Assembly: GCA_905233845.1 (NCBI GenBank) | Contig: CAJOFH010000019.1 | Location: 1 to 45,823, forward strand | Direction: 5' to 3' | Length of the DNA stretch: 45,823 bases | Source of the DNA: an uncultured Muribaculaceae bacterium | GTDB taxonomy: Bacteria > Bacteroidota > Bacteroidia > Bacteroidales > Muribaculaceae | Shown here: positions 25,469-35,317 of the stretch, in pieces | Numbering within the stretch: position 1 is the first letter of the stretch | Layout: every line of letters starts with the position of its first letter | Program-made: the position numbers and the translations under genes | The notes under the pieces: generated by a model | What the model was told of the DNA's origin: nothing | Seen by the model: the letters and a program-made list of their open reading frames with translations, nothing else | Database searches by the model: none

Positions 25469-26878
25469 ATGAAAAAGATTTTATTAATGGCATTGGCTAT
25501 GCTTGCCACAGGATTAATGCTTCAGGCTCAAGACCCTGATTTGGCCGCTATAGCACAAATGCGAAAGAATAAAGCCGACTCGCTGAGCATCATGTTAGGC
25601 AAGTCCTATGGCACTCAGGCAGCCATGAACCATCCTACAGCCGAGGCAAGGCAAGTCTTGCTGAAGGCTTTTAACGATGCTTTGAACATTGATAATCAAG
25701 ATGAAGATTACAAGGAAGGTGTCAGCACTGCTGAGCAGTTCTACCGAAATGCTGAAGGCATGAACAAGCGATTTGGCATCAACATGAGTCGAGAGTTGTT
25801 TGCTAAATCTTTTCTCACCCGTCTAAATGACACAACAGCCACCCAAGACATCCGAAACGAGATTCAAGATCTCAACAACGAGGCAAGCAGAATAATAAAA
25901 GAGCTTACCGAGATTAAGAAAGACAGTGCTGCTGCTATCGCTCAAGCCAATCTGATAGATTTAAAGGCCGACACTTTAAGTCAGAATATGGGTCGATTCT
26001 TTGGCTCGCAAATGCAGGCGATAAGCAAGAAGAATAATCGTAGCAAGGAGCAAATGGCGCGTTTTATCGATGGCTTTAACAGCTCCCTCAGTTTTGATGA
26101 GAACAACAAGCCGTTGCTCGATGGCAAGTTGCTCAGAAGCGACTTCCTCAACATTCAGAAAAGTGTCAAGAAACAGCTTGAGCTGAATCTTGACAAGAAC
26201 ATTTTTGCAGCCAACGTGGCTTCTGTTCTTAACGACCCTAAAGTGCCCACTCTTGACGAATTTAAAGCCGTTGACGGGCAAACTCAAGCTTATATTCAAG
26301 AGACTCAAGCTTTTGCTAAATCCACAAGCCCTGAGGCACTCACACAGATTGGTTTGGGTAAGAAATATATTGAGAACTTGATGGAGAAGGATCCTGGTTT
26401 CATCCAAACTCCTTCGGGACTGGTCTACAAGATGCTCGTTCCAGGCAATGGCAAAAAGTTCTCTGACAACGACAAGGTTCGTGTCATGTACAAGGGCACA
26501 CATGTTGATGGCAAGACCTTCGATGAGAGTAAAGAGCCAGTGGCTTTTGCTCCAAATCAGGTGGTGCCAGGCTTCCGTGAGGCGTTGCTCATGATGAGTC
26601 CTGGTGCTAAAATGATTGCCGTGCTTCCTCATAACATAGCTTATGGCGAACGCGGTGCAGGACAAGCAATCAAACCCTACGAGACTTTGGTCTTTGAGAT
26701 TGAGACTTTGGGAATTGAAGGACAAGATAACGTTGATGTCAAGAAAGCAGCCGAAGAGGTTAAAAAGGATGCTCAAGAGGCTGTCGAGAATGCTTCCAAG
26801 GTGGCTACTCCTTCTTCAACCAAGAAACCATCAACCAAGAAGTCTACAAGCAAGAAATCCAGCAAGCGCAAGAAATAA
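25469..26878 (+). CDS. FKBP-type prolyl isomerase, secreted, long form
   Basis: A 469-residue exported protein (signal peptide 1-20, ends MLQAQ). Two successive FKBP_N-like helical repeats are visible (near 35-140, ADSLSIMLGKSYG, and 170-285, ADTLSQNMGRFFG), then a PPIase domain (about 315-410) with VMYKGTHVDGKTFDES, VVPGFREALL and IAYGERGAGQAI. The last 40 residues are Lys/Ser/Thr repeats (KKPSTKKSTSKKSSK). The duplicated N-terminal region and basic tail set it apart from its two neighbours. Terminator at 26898. Confidence 0.9.
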   Translation: MKKILLMALAMLATGLMLQAQDPDLAAIAQMRKNKADSLSIMLGKSYGTQAAMNHPTAEARQVLLKAFNDALNIDNQDEDYKEGVSTAEQFYRNAEGMNKRFGINMSRELFAKSFLTRLNDTTATQDIRNEIQDLNNEASRIIKELTEIKKDSAAAIAQANLIDLKADTLSQNMGRFFGSQMQAISKKNNRSKEQMARFIDGFNSSLSFDENNKPLLDGKLLRSDFLNIQKSVKKQLELNLDKNIFAANVASVLNDPKVPTLDEFKAVDGQTQAYIQETQAFAKSTSPEALTQIGLGKKYIENLMEKDPGFIQTPSGLVYKMLVPGNGKKFSDNDKVRVMYKGTHVDGKTFDESKEPVAFAPNQVVPGFREALLMMSPGAKMIAVLPHNIAYGERGAGQAIKPYETLVFEIETLGIEGQDNVDVKKAAEEVKKDAQEAVENASKVATPSSTKKPSTKKSTSKKSSKRKK

Positions 26879-26897
26879 GCGTGATTTGCAATATACA

Positions 26898-26934
26898 ACG
26901 AGCCACGGCAAGTTCAAATGCCGTGGCTCGTTTG
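26898..26934 (+). terminator. Terminator of FKBP cluster
   Basis: A perfect 13-bp stem (ACGAGCCACGGCA with its complement), 8-nt loop, followed by TTGTC. Confidence 0.75.
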
Positions 26935-26966
26935 TCAATTAAGAGTTGAGTTTAAAGAAGGCCCAG

Positions 26967-27007
26967 CTTCCTTCCTCTTCCCTCTCTCCTCTTCCCTCTT
27001 TCCTTGA
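26967..27007. repeat. Heptamer repeat, CCTCTTC type
   Basis: CTTCCTT, CCTCTTC, CCTCTCT, CCTCTTC, CCTCTTT: five 7-nt units immediately 3' of the phosphatase gene stop codon (27008). A pyrimidine-rich strand faces a purine-rich strand. Confidence 0.7.
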
Positions 27008-29440
27008 TTAATTGCCACCTAACAAAATGTTGTAGATGATGGTAATATCTACTGAGGTGATAACGCCGTCACCATCCACGTCACTGGTGCTACGATAAGT
27101 GGCATCGCTATTGAGAAGCCAGTTATAGATTGCTGTCACATCAACACCAGAGACAAGACCATCACAGTTCACATCAGCGGGATTACCAGCAAGTTTATCT
27201 TGTATAGCAGTCACGAGCTCTGGAGTGAGGTAGTTGTTGCTAACGAAGTAGTTAATCACTGTCTCTTGCAAGTTCTCTACGTCGTTGATGTTCTCCACGC
27301 CAAGCATCTTTTGCAATGAATATTGCAGCAAGTGGTAGTCACGGAACTCTTTGATGCCCATGCGAGCGGTGAGTTGGTAGTCATCGGCAATCTCGGGCCA
27401 AGTGGCACCGCAGATGGCTGCAAGCACTGCGCAGAACACACCAGTGCGGTCGGTACCCAGTCGGCAGTGTATGCTGAATGGAGCGCGGTTGTTGTCATCA
27501 GCGATGAACTCGCCCACCTCTTTAATCCAGTTGCCAAACATACTGGTCTCGGGGGAGTAGTAAACAGCGTTATAACTTGGAGTGGTGTTGTTCTTGCCCA
27601 CATAGAGCACCGAGTTGTGATTGATTATCGACTGGTAGTAGGCAGGGATTGTCTCGGTGTGGCTCTGACCGTTGATGATATAGGTCTCTAACGAGCCAGT
27701 CTCGTCGCCCGAGAGGACGATGTCGCTCTTTACGGCGTATCTTTCTGAGAGCTCCTTAACATACTGCAGGCGAGGCCACTCGGTGGGATAGTTGGGACGT
27801 GAAGCCTTGAACGGATGGTAGCAGCGATACAAAAGGCGTGTGCCAGGCACGCGGCGGAAGTTGGAAATCTCCTGCTGTCCGGCCTCGGTGGTGAGGTCGA
27901 AATCGCTCAATGGGCGCAAGATGCCAGCGATGCGGCTGTTCTCTTTGATTCGCTCAAAGTCATCGTCGCTGAACACCACGATGTGATTTCGGTCATCATT
28001 CATAAAGATGTAGCCCTCGGGCACAAACGACTTGTCGCCGTCGGGATAATAGCCGTTGATGTAGAATTTGAATTCTGGTTGGCCCGAGTTTCCAGGAATT
28101 TTGACCTGCTCGTAGGAAAGTGTCAGGTAGTAGAATCCTTCGGGGTCGTAAAGCATCCTGCAATACTCATAGTTGTTCCAACCAGTGAAGGAACCGCGCA
28201 CATAGGCTGTGTAGATGTCGCCAGTGTAGCTCCAAGTTACAGGGTCGAAGATGAAGGTCACCTGGCGGTTTTCGGGATCATCAATGAAACACTTGCAGCG
28301 GTCCTCATTGGTGATGTCGAGAGCATGACCACTGATGATAAGGGTCATGTTGGGGATATCCACAGTGAGTGCATATTCGCCAGCACCAATCTGGAATGCC
28401 TGATAATTGTCGGTGGTAAGTGACAAGGGTTTGTTCAAGTAGTACTGTCCCACAAGGAAATCACCATTGCTCACGGCACCAAAGCGTTCGCCAGCGATAG
28501 CGTCCCAGTCGTCGGAGGTCTCGGCGAGCTTCTTGCTGAAGCCGAAGTAGCTGTAACCGTCATTCTCACCAGCAGCTGTAATATTGGCGGTGAAGATTTG
28601 GTAGTTGGTGGTTTCCATCTTCACTCCCACATTTGGTGCCCACGAATTGCCATTGACTTCGCCCAGCACATACACATCAATGCTGTCGACCACCACACCA
28701 TCTTTCTCAACTCTCATGGTGAGAGCATCAAGGGTAACGGTGATATTGTAGGTTCCTTTCCCCACAAGGAACGAGCTGGTGCTCTTCATGATGGGAATGT
28801 CGGTGCCGAGCAATGAGTTGATGTTGTAGCTGCTCGAGGGTGAACCGTAGCGGTAATTCTTAATTTCGTCCCAGCTGCCGTTCTCGCTCAGCATAGTGGT
28901 GAAACTGAAGCGGTTCTCTTCATTTGGCATCTCGACTGTGGCGGTGAACACATTGTGGTCTTTGGTCTTCATCTTAAAGCCAGTGCTTGGGTCAAATGAG
29001 CCGCCAAAGGCATTGCCCAATATCCACATTTGTGTGCCGTTAGGGTCGGAGTCAACCTCTTCAATTATGAACGTCATTGCGTTCATGTCGAAGGTGATGT
29101 TGTAGGTGCCTGCAGCGTTAACGTAGTAGGCCGCTTGGTCGTTGGTTGAAATCTGAGTGTGAATTGTGGCGTCAATAGCAACTTCTTGGTTGCCGTCGGT
29201 GGGGCCGTAGCGGTGAGAGTTCACTGTCGCCCAGTCGCCCAGTTCAGTGGTGAAGATGAAGTAAACAGTACCATTCAAGTTCACGTTCTCGGCCGTGTAG
29301 ACCACGTTATCGGTAGTTGTCATCTCCATACCACTCGCAGGGTTCCAGCCTCCAAACGGCGACTGCCCTACGATGTAGACAGCTGCTTGCATTTGTATAA
29401 CAGCCATTGCCATCAATAGTAATGTAAAGATTTTCCTCAT
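27008..29440 (-). CDS. Secreted tyrosine-phosphatase-like fusion, dockerin-like end
   Basis: An 810-residue exported protein (signal peptide 1-19). Three similar beta domains (about 20-128, 136-247, 254-372) each show a YxxG...W.P..G..M.T.....Y.A....F.F...L....W......R(Y/F)G pattern, like the surface carbohydrate-binding repeats of SusE/SusF-type proteins. A fourth beta domain has RGSFTGWNNYEYCRM (about 415-429). Next comes a phosphatase domain (about 500-720) with the signature HCRLGTDRTG: C659 and R665 of CX5R are intact, resembling Y_phosphatase3. A dockerin-like EF-hand pair ends the protein (756-810). Secreted phosphatase activity on phosphoprotein, phosphoinositide or phytate is possible; the substrate is unknown. 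Confidence 0.85.
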   Translation of the reverse strand: MRKIFTLLLMAMAVIQMQAAVYIVGQSPFGGWNPASGMEMTTTDNVVYTAENVNLNGTVYFIFTTELGDWATVNSHRYGPTDGNQEVAIDATIHTQISTNDQAAYYVNAAGTYNITFDMNAMTFIIEEVDSDPNGTQMWILGNAFGGSFDPSTGFKMKTKDHNVFTATVEMPNEENRFSFTTMLSENGSWDEIKNYRYGSPSSSYNINSLLGTDIPIMKSTSSFLVGKGTYNITVTLDALTMRVEKDGVVVDSIDVYVLGEVNGNSWAPNVGVKMETTNYQIFTANITAAGENDGYSYFGFSKKLAETSDDWDAIAGERFGAVSNGDFLVGQYYLNKPLSLTTDNYQAFQIGAGEYALTVDIPNMTLIISGHALDITNEDRCKCFIDDPENRQVTFIFDPVTWSYTGDIYTAYVRGSFTGWNNYEYCRMLYDPEGFYYLTLSYEQVKIPGNSGQPEFKFYINGYYPDGDKSFVPEGYIFMNDDRNHIVVFSDDDFERIKENSRIAGILRPLSDFDLTTEAGQQEISNFRRVPGTRLLYRCYHPFKASRPNYPTEWPRLQYVKELSERYAVKSDIVLSGDETGSLETYIINGQSHTETIPAYYQSIINHNSVLYVGKNNTTPSYNAVYYSPETSMFGNWIKEVGEFIADDNNRAPFSIHCRLGTDRTGVFCAVLAAICGATWPEIADDYQLTARMGIKEFRDYHLLQYSLQKMLGVENINDVENLQETVINYFVSNNYLTPELVTAIQDKLAGNPADVNCDGLVSGVDVTAIYNWLLNSDATYRSTSDVDGDGVITSVDITIIYNILLGGN

Positions 29441-29512
29441 AGATTATAATTATTTGATGATAAGAATTATCAATTACACATGTTCAATTATATAGTATTT
29501 AGGAAACTTGGG

Positions 29513-30193
29513 TTAGCGTTTTATCAATTCGAAAACCAAGTATGAGCTATATTGCTTCAAGCATCCGTTGGCAAGTGAGAAGTCGAGTTTCCTCATTGAT
29601 TTGCGCATCCCTGTTGGGAGTTTGTGGACTGGCATCAGCATGATACCGTGGGTGCTTCCCAAGTCAAACAGCTCTTTGCTCATTTCCAGCACTTCTTCTT
29701 TTGTCAAGTCGGTGCCACCATGCCATGACTCCTGCTTGTGGTGCAGTAGCTGGCGACGTTTCTTGGAGGGAATATCAAAGATAAGCCTTCCTCCCGGTTT
29801 CAGTATGCGATGTGCTTCGGCGATAATCGACTTGATGAGCGACGGCTCAAGGTGCATCATCAGGTGAAAAGAATAAACTGTGTCGAATGTCTCGTTGTCA
29901 AAGCCGGTTTCGGCAGCCGAGGCTTGACGGAAATCGACATTTGGATGACGCTTCTGTGCGTGTTTCATCATCTCGGTGCTGGCGTCGAGAGCATGGGTGG
30001 CATAGTTGGTGAGTCGGCCTGTGCCGCATGCCATTTCCAGGCGTTTGGCATCGGGCGATGGTTTCATTAGCTCATCGAGGATGCGTCGCTCCTCATAGTC
30101 GATAAAGCGGCCATAGCTATTGTTAAACCTGCTGTCGTCATACTCGTCAGCTATGGTGTCGTAGTAGTCAACAACGTTATTATCTTGTGCCAT
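29513..30193 (-). CDS. SAM-dependent methyltransferase
   Basis: Class I methyltransferase, 226 residues, cytoplasmic. SAM-binding motif I is LEMACGTGRLT (about 48-58), with DASTEMM next and a motif-IV-like FDTVYSFHLMMHLE. ILKPGGRLIFDIP is the typical post-motif strand. The substrate is not deducible. It lies downstream of eno on the same strand, separated by a heptamer repeat tract, and may be co-transcribed. Confidence 0.85.
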   Translation of the reverse strand: MAQDNNVVDYYDTIADEYDDSRFNNSYGRFIDYEERRILDELMKPSPDAKRLEMACGTGRLTNYATHALDASTEMMKHAQKRHPNVDFRQASAAETGFDNETFDTVYSFHLMMHLEPSLIKSIIAEAHRILKPGGRLIFDIPSKKRRQLLHHKQESWHGGTDLTKEEVLEMSKELFDLGSTHGIMLMPVHKLPTGMRKSMRKLDFSLANGCLKQYSSYLVFELIKR

Positions 30194-30194
30194 A

Positions 30195-30257
30195 AATCGT
30201 GAATCGTGGAAAGTGAATTGTGAAATGTGGAAATTGAAAAGAGGAACGTGCGTTGTG
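30195..30257. repeat. Heptamer repeat, AATTGTG type
   Basis: Nine units of 7 nt: AATCGTG, AATCGTG, GAAAGTG, AATTGTG, AAATGTG, GAAATTG, AAAAGAG, GAACGTG, CGTTGTG. The first six are the clearest. It occupies most of the eno-methyltransferase gap, directly upstream of the methyltransferase start at 30193. The core TTGTGAA resembles the TTGTGCA of the sufB repeat. Confidence 0.75.
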
Positions 30258-30304
30258 AATCAGTCCACGTTCCTCCTTCCTCATTCATCGCGCGAAGCGC
30301 TCAT

Positions 30305-31621
<1,317 letters not shown>

Positions 31622-31659
31622 TTATTTGAGTGTTTTATAAATGTTTTTTTATTTTTCTG

Positions 31660-31690
31660 CAAAAATAGTGTATAACTAGCAAAAGTCAAA
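31660..31690 (-). promoter_or_regulatory. Promoter of enolase
   Basis: Minus strand TTTG (31687-31690), 19-nt spacer and TATTTTTG (31660-31667): a textbook Bacteroidota promoter, with a leader of about 40 nt. Confidence 0.8.
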
Positions 31691-31744
31691 AAATAGTTAT
31701 ATTAATGCTGTAAAAAAAGCATGACAAACGATTGCTTTAATTTG

Positions 31745-31768
31745 GTTCCACTTGTTCCAAATGTTCCA
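31745..31768. repeat. Nonamer repeat, three GTTCCA copies
   Basis: GTTCCA occurs at 31745, 31754 and 31763, exactly 9 nt apart, in the gap 3' of the BspA-like gene and upstream of eno. Short version of the 21716-21772 array. Confidence 0.6.
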
Positions 31769-31804
31769 ATATTTAAGATAGTTTACTTCTGGATGATATG
31801 TGCT

Positions 31805-34800
31805 TTAGTCAACCACCACAATAGGGAATGTTTTAAAGAAACATGTGCTGCCGTCACTCACAATGGTCACCAAGGTGCAGTAACCTTTTGCCTTGGTGTC
31901 AATTTCTAAATAGGCCACACCGTTTGAGTCGGTGCCAGTTGTGATAGTTGCCGCAGCTGGATTGTCGATGTGTCCCAGGAGGCCTGTTGTGACGTACTGG
32001 TTTGTACTATGGTTGATTGCCTTCACCTTTATCTTGCTACCTACTTTAATAGTGCTTTCAATACTACTGTTGCCTTCTTTGACAAACTGGTAAAACAAAT
32101 CGGGATTAACTCCAGTGAGAATGTAATTATAGATTAGCGTGATGTCAGCAACGTTGATTGTTCCATCATGATTAACATCGAAGTTGCCAACATAGGTGTC
32201 GTTGAAATCCCCAAGGAGCACCGACATGATGAGAGTGATGTCGAGAGCATTGATAAGCCTGTCACCGTTAACATCGGGTCCGTTGTAGAGATAGTGGCTG
32301 GAGTTGATGCTTGCCGCTTTGTTCCAAGGAGATTTGTTGCGGTAGCTATTCTCCTTTCCTTGTGGCACGAAGAGTTGTGCCGAGGAATAGCTCGATTGGT
32401 CAAAGAAGATACTGGCCACATTCGGTGGTGTGACATTGCAAATCCATAATTCGTTCAAGGAGCTACATCCCTTGAACACTTGTGCCCCCCAATTCTCCAC
32501 AATTGTTGAGAAATACACCTTGTTAAGAGCGAAGCAGTTTTCAAACACTTGGTCTCCTAAGCTGTATACGTTTAGGCTCATGACGGCAGTATAGAGCGAG
32601 TTACAGTCCTTGAAAGCTCTGTTGCCAATTTTCTGTAGCATACCATGTGCAAAGGGGAAATGAATAAGGTTATTACAGTTGATAAATGCCTCGTCGTCAA
32701 TTGTGTTTAGCTTCTCGCCTCCTTGGAAAAAGGTTAACGCCGTACACCCAGCAAAAGCTCTTTTGCCAATTGTGATGAGTCCCAAGCTGTTGTCGACCAA
32801 CTGCAACGCTGTGCATCCTTCAAATGCTCTATTCTCCACACGCTTTGTTGTGTAGTTGAATGATATATGTTGCAAGTTTGTGTTATTAGCAAAAGCTTGT
32901 GGCATGATGATTTCAACCCCATTTGGTATTGTGACGTGCGATTGTGTACTGGAGCGCAGGTAATAATATACTTTGGTGCCAAGATAGTTCAAGAGAAATA
33001 GATTCGAAATCTTGAAGTAACTGTTGTCGGGCGTCAGAGAAATAGATTGAAGCTCTTGTAGTGCCGATAAAGGGTTGATGTCGTTGCTGGTGTCGATTAC
33101 CGAGAGGCTGTCGGCGTTGATAACCAGTTTCTTTGTCAGTGTCGTCACGTTTTGAGTGCAGTAGTTTCGCAGTTCAGTGATATGGTAAGAGTAATTGCTC
33201 ATCGTCGCTGTGGCTGGGATGGTCAATGTTCCAGCGCTATTGACTGCGGTAGTAAAGATGTCTACAATCGTTACCTCATCCTTCTCGTTCCAATCGTAGG
33301 CAAATTTCTGGTCTTGGAAAGCGTTGTCGCGTTCAACGATGTTTTTGAACCCCTGCCAAGCCTCAAGAGACGTAAATGTTGCCAATGTTCCTACTGGCAC
33401 TTGTAGCGTGGCATTAGCCTTTACAGCGGCTGTGATTCCATCGGTCTCGTCGTTGGTTGGATTGGTGTTTCGGTAGTTGATGTTTTCGATGTTTGTTTGC
33501 TTGAAGCAATCGGTGCCAAATCTGGTTGTGGTGCCAGGAATGGAAATGTTCTTCACGTGTGAAGCACCTTGCATGGCATATGGCTCAATGACAGTAACAC
33601 CACAAGGGATATAGTAGTCCACATTGGTTTTTGCCATAGGGTAGACAACCAGTTTGTTCATCTTTTCATAATCACGACTATCGAACCCTTCGCCATATTT
33701 ACGCTCATAGAGAACACCATCAAAGGATGCATATTGCTGGCATTGCGAGTTGACAGTGATTTGTTTGAGAGTTGTCGCATCAAGGAAAGCGCTAGACTCT
33801 ACTCTCGCCGTGGAGCGTGGCAGGGTGATAGTTTGCAAGCTGGAGCATTTGGCAAAAGCGTTCTCACCAATGGTTGTCACACCCATCACAAGAGTGACAT
33901 TGCTAAGCGATATGCAGCTCTCAAAAGCGCTTTTAGAAATAACGTGGAGTGTCGAAGGTATTTTCACTGAGGATAGTGCTGTACAGTTGGCAAAAGCCCT
34001 TTCGCCCATCGAAGTGATTCCTTCGCGCAGGTTAATGCTTGTGAGCTGTGGGCATCCAGAAAAAGCATCGTTGCCTATTGCTTTGAGTTTATCGGCGTTG
34101 CTGGTATCGAGCGACTTGATGGCTGACCCTTTGAATGTCTCATTGGCAATGGAAGTTACATTGTAGGTGTTGCCTGTCCAGTCGGTTATAGAATTTCTGA
34201 CCACTACCACCTCGATGCCACTGTCTTGGCATCCAGTGAGAGCTACTGAGCCATCAGGATTTTTCAGGTAGGTGTAGAGGTTGTTGTCGATGAAGGAGTA
34301 GGGTAGTTCAACGATATTGTAGTCACGCCATCCAATTGCTTGCGAGTAAAGGCCAGCGGCCTCGCCTTCATTACCTGATGATGGCACGTAGATGCTTACG
34401 TTAGATGATGCAAGTGCAAACGGGTCTCCTCTAAGTGCGAGAGGGGTGTCCATAGTGAGTGTAATACTATTCAGATTGTTGCAGCCGTCAAAGATTGTTG
34501 TTCCCATGTCCTGCAACTCTCCAGGCAGGAGGATGCTTTCGAGTGCAGTACAGTGAGCAAAAGCGTTTGTGCCAATGCTTGTGATACCACCACGGCCGTC
34601 AAGGGTCTTACTCGATGACCATTCCACATTGTTGAGTTGTGTGCATCTCATGAATGCTCCTGAGCCCATCTCTATTGGAGCATCGTTGTTGAAGGTCACA
34701 TTTTTCAAATTCTCACATTGTGCAAAGGCATAGTCACAAATCATTGACACTGAGGGAGTGATTTCTACCGATGTGAGTTGCGAGCAACTGAAAAAAGCCC

Positions 34801-35125
34801 GTTTGCCTATTGTCGCCACATTGGCTCCCAATGTCACTGCTTGTAGTCCAGAGCAGTTGCGGAAGGCATTCTCTCCCACGGCGGTCACGTTATATGACCG
34901 GTTGCTGTAGGTTACCGCGTCGGGAATGACAATATTGCCACTATAGCTGTTGTAAGAGTTAGTGCTGTAAGTCACTTCGGCCGAGCCAGTGGTTTGGTTG
35001 ATGTTATAATAAATGCCATTAGCACTGAAATCGTAGGCTTTAGCAGTAGTTGCCGATAGGGCGAGAATAATTATTGCGCCTAATAGCACAAAGAAACTTC
35101 TTGTCACTATGATGGAATGTCTCAT
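31805..35125 (-). CDS. BspA-like leucine-rich surface protein
   Basis: A 1106-residue exported protein (signal peptide about 1-30, ends TAKA-YDFSA). Most of it is LRR_5/BspA-type repeats, each about 23 residues with the pattern IG..AF..C..L..V.L...V. (for example ATIGKRAFFSCSQLTSVEI), in two blocks (about 80-450 and 730-930) interrupted by less regular sequence. Toward the C-terminus is a dockerin-like EF-hand pair (about 970-1030: DVNGDRLINALDITLIM and DVNHDGTINVADITLIY), followed by a beta-sandwich-like tail ending VVVD. BspA proteins are surface adhesins in oral and gut bacteria. The ligand here is unknown. AT-rich upstream region; no clear promoter box found. Confidence 0.85.
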   Translation of the reverse strand: MRHSIIVTRSFFVLLGAIIILALSATTAKAYDFSANGIYYNINQTTGSAEVTYSTNSYNSYSGNIVIPDAVTYSNRSYNVTAVGENAFRNCSGLQAVTLGANVATIGKRAFFSCSQLTSVEITPSVSMICDYAFAQCENLKNVTFNNDAPIEMGSGAFMRCTQLNNVEWSSSKTLDGRGGITSIGTNAFAHCTALESILLPGELQDMGTTIFDGCNNLNSITLTMDTPLALRGDPFALASSNVSIYVPSSGNEGEAAGLYSQAIGWRDYNIVELPYSFIDNNLYTYLKNPDGSVALTGCQDSGIEVVVVRNSITDWTGNTYNVTSIANETFKGSAIKSLDTSNADKLKAIGNDAFSGCPQLTSINLREGITSMGERAFANCTALSSVKIPSTLHVISKSAFESCISLSNVTLVMGVTTIGENAFAKCSSLQTITLPRSTARVESSAFLDATTLKQITVNSQCQQYASFDGVLYERKYGEGFDSRDYEKMNKLVVYPMAKTNVDYYIPCGVTVIEPYAMQGASHVKNISIPGTTTRFGTDCFKQTNIENINYRNTNPTNDETDGITAAVKANATLQVPVGTLATFTSLEAWQGFKNIVERDNAFQDQKFAYDWNEKDEVTIVDIFTTAVNSAGTLTIPATATMSNYSYHITELRNYCTQNVTTLTKKLVINADSLSVIDTSNDINPLSALQELQSISLTPDNSYFKISNLFLLNYLGTKVYYYLRSSTQSHVTIPNGVEIIMPQAFANNTNLQHISFNYTTKRVENRAFEGCTALQLVDNSLGLITIGKRAFAGCTALTFFQGGEKLNTIDDEAFINCNNLIHFPFAHGMLQKIGNRAFKDCNSLYTAVMSLNVYSLGDQVFENCFALNKVYFSTIVENWGAQVFKGCSSLNELWICNVTPPNVASIFFDQSSYSSAQLFVPQGKENSYRNKSPWNKAASINSSHYLYNGPDVNGDRLINALDITLIMSVLLGDFNDTYVGNFDVNHDGTINVADITLIYNYILTGVNPDLFYQFVKEGNSSIESTIKVGSKIKVKAINHSTNQYVTTGLLGHIDNPAAATITTGTDSNGVAYLEIDTKAKGYCTLVTIVSDGSTCFFKTFPIVVVD

Positions 35126-35244
35126 TACGGGAAATCTTTATTTTGTGTTTAATGTGGTATTATATTAAACGTAAAACTATAGTAATAAATTATATAATGG
35201 ATTAAATATAGTTGTTTTTTGTAAGTCGCAATTCCATTTAATAT

Positions 35245-35287
35245 ACAAAAAAAGAGGTGCTGCCCATGTGTGGCGGCACCTCTCTTT
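35245..35287 (-). terminator. Terminator of OB-fold-like gene
   Basis: Minus strand AGAGGTGC-C-GCC pairs with GGC-A-GCACCTCT and is followed by TTTTTTTG. It lies about 30 nt after the stop at 35318. Confidence 0.9.
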
Positions 35288-35317
35288 AAGTTTGTTTTTT
35301 AATTTTATCTTCCTTGA

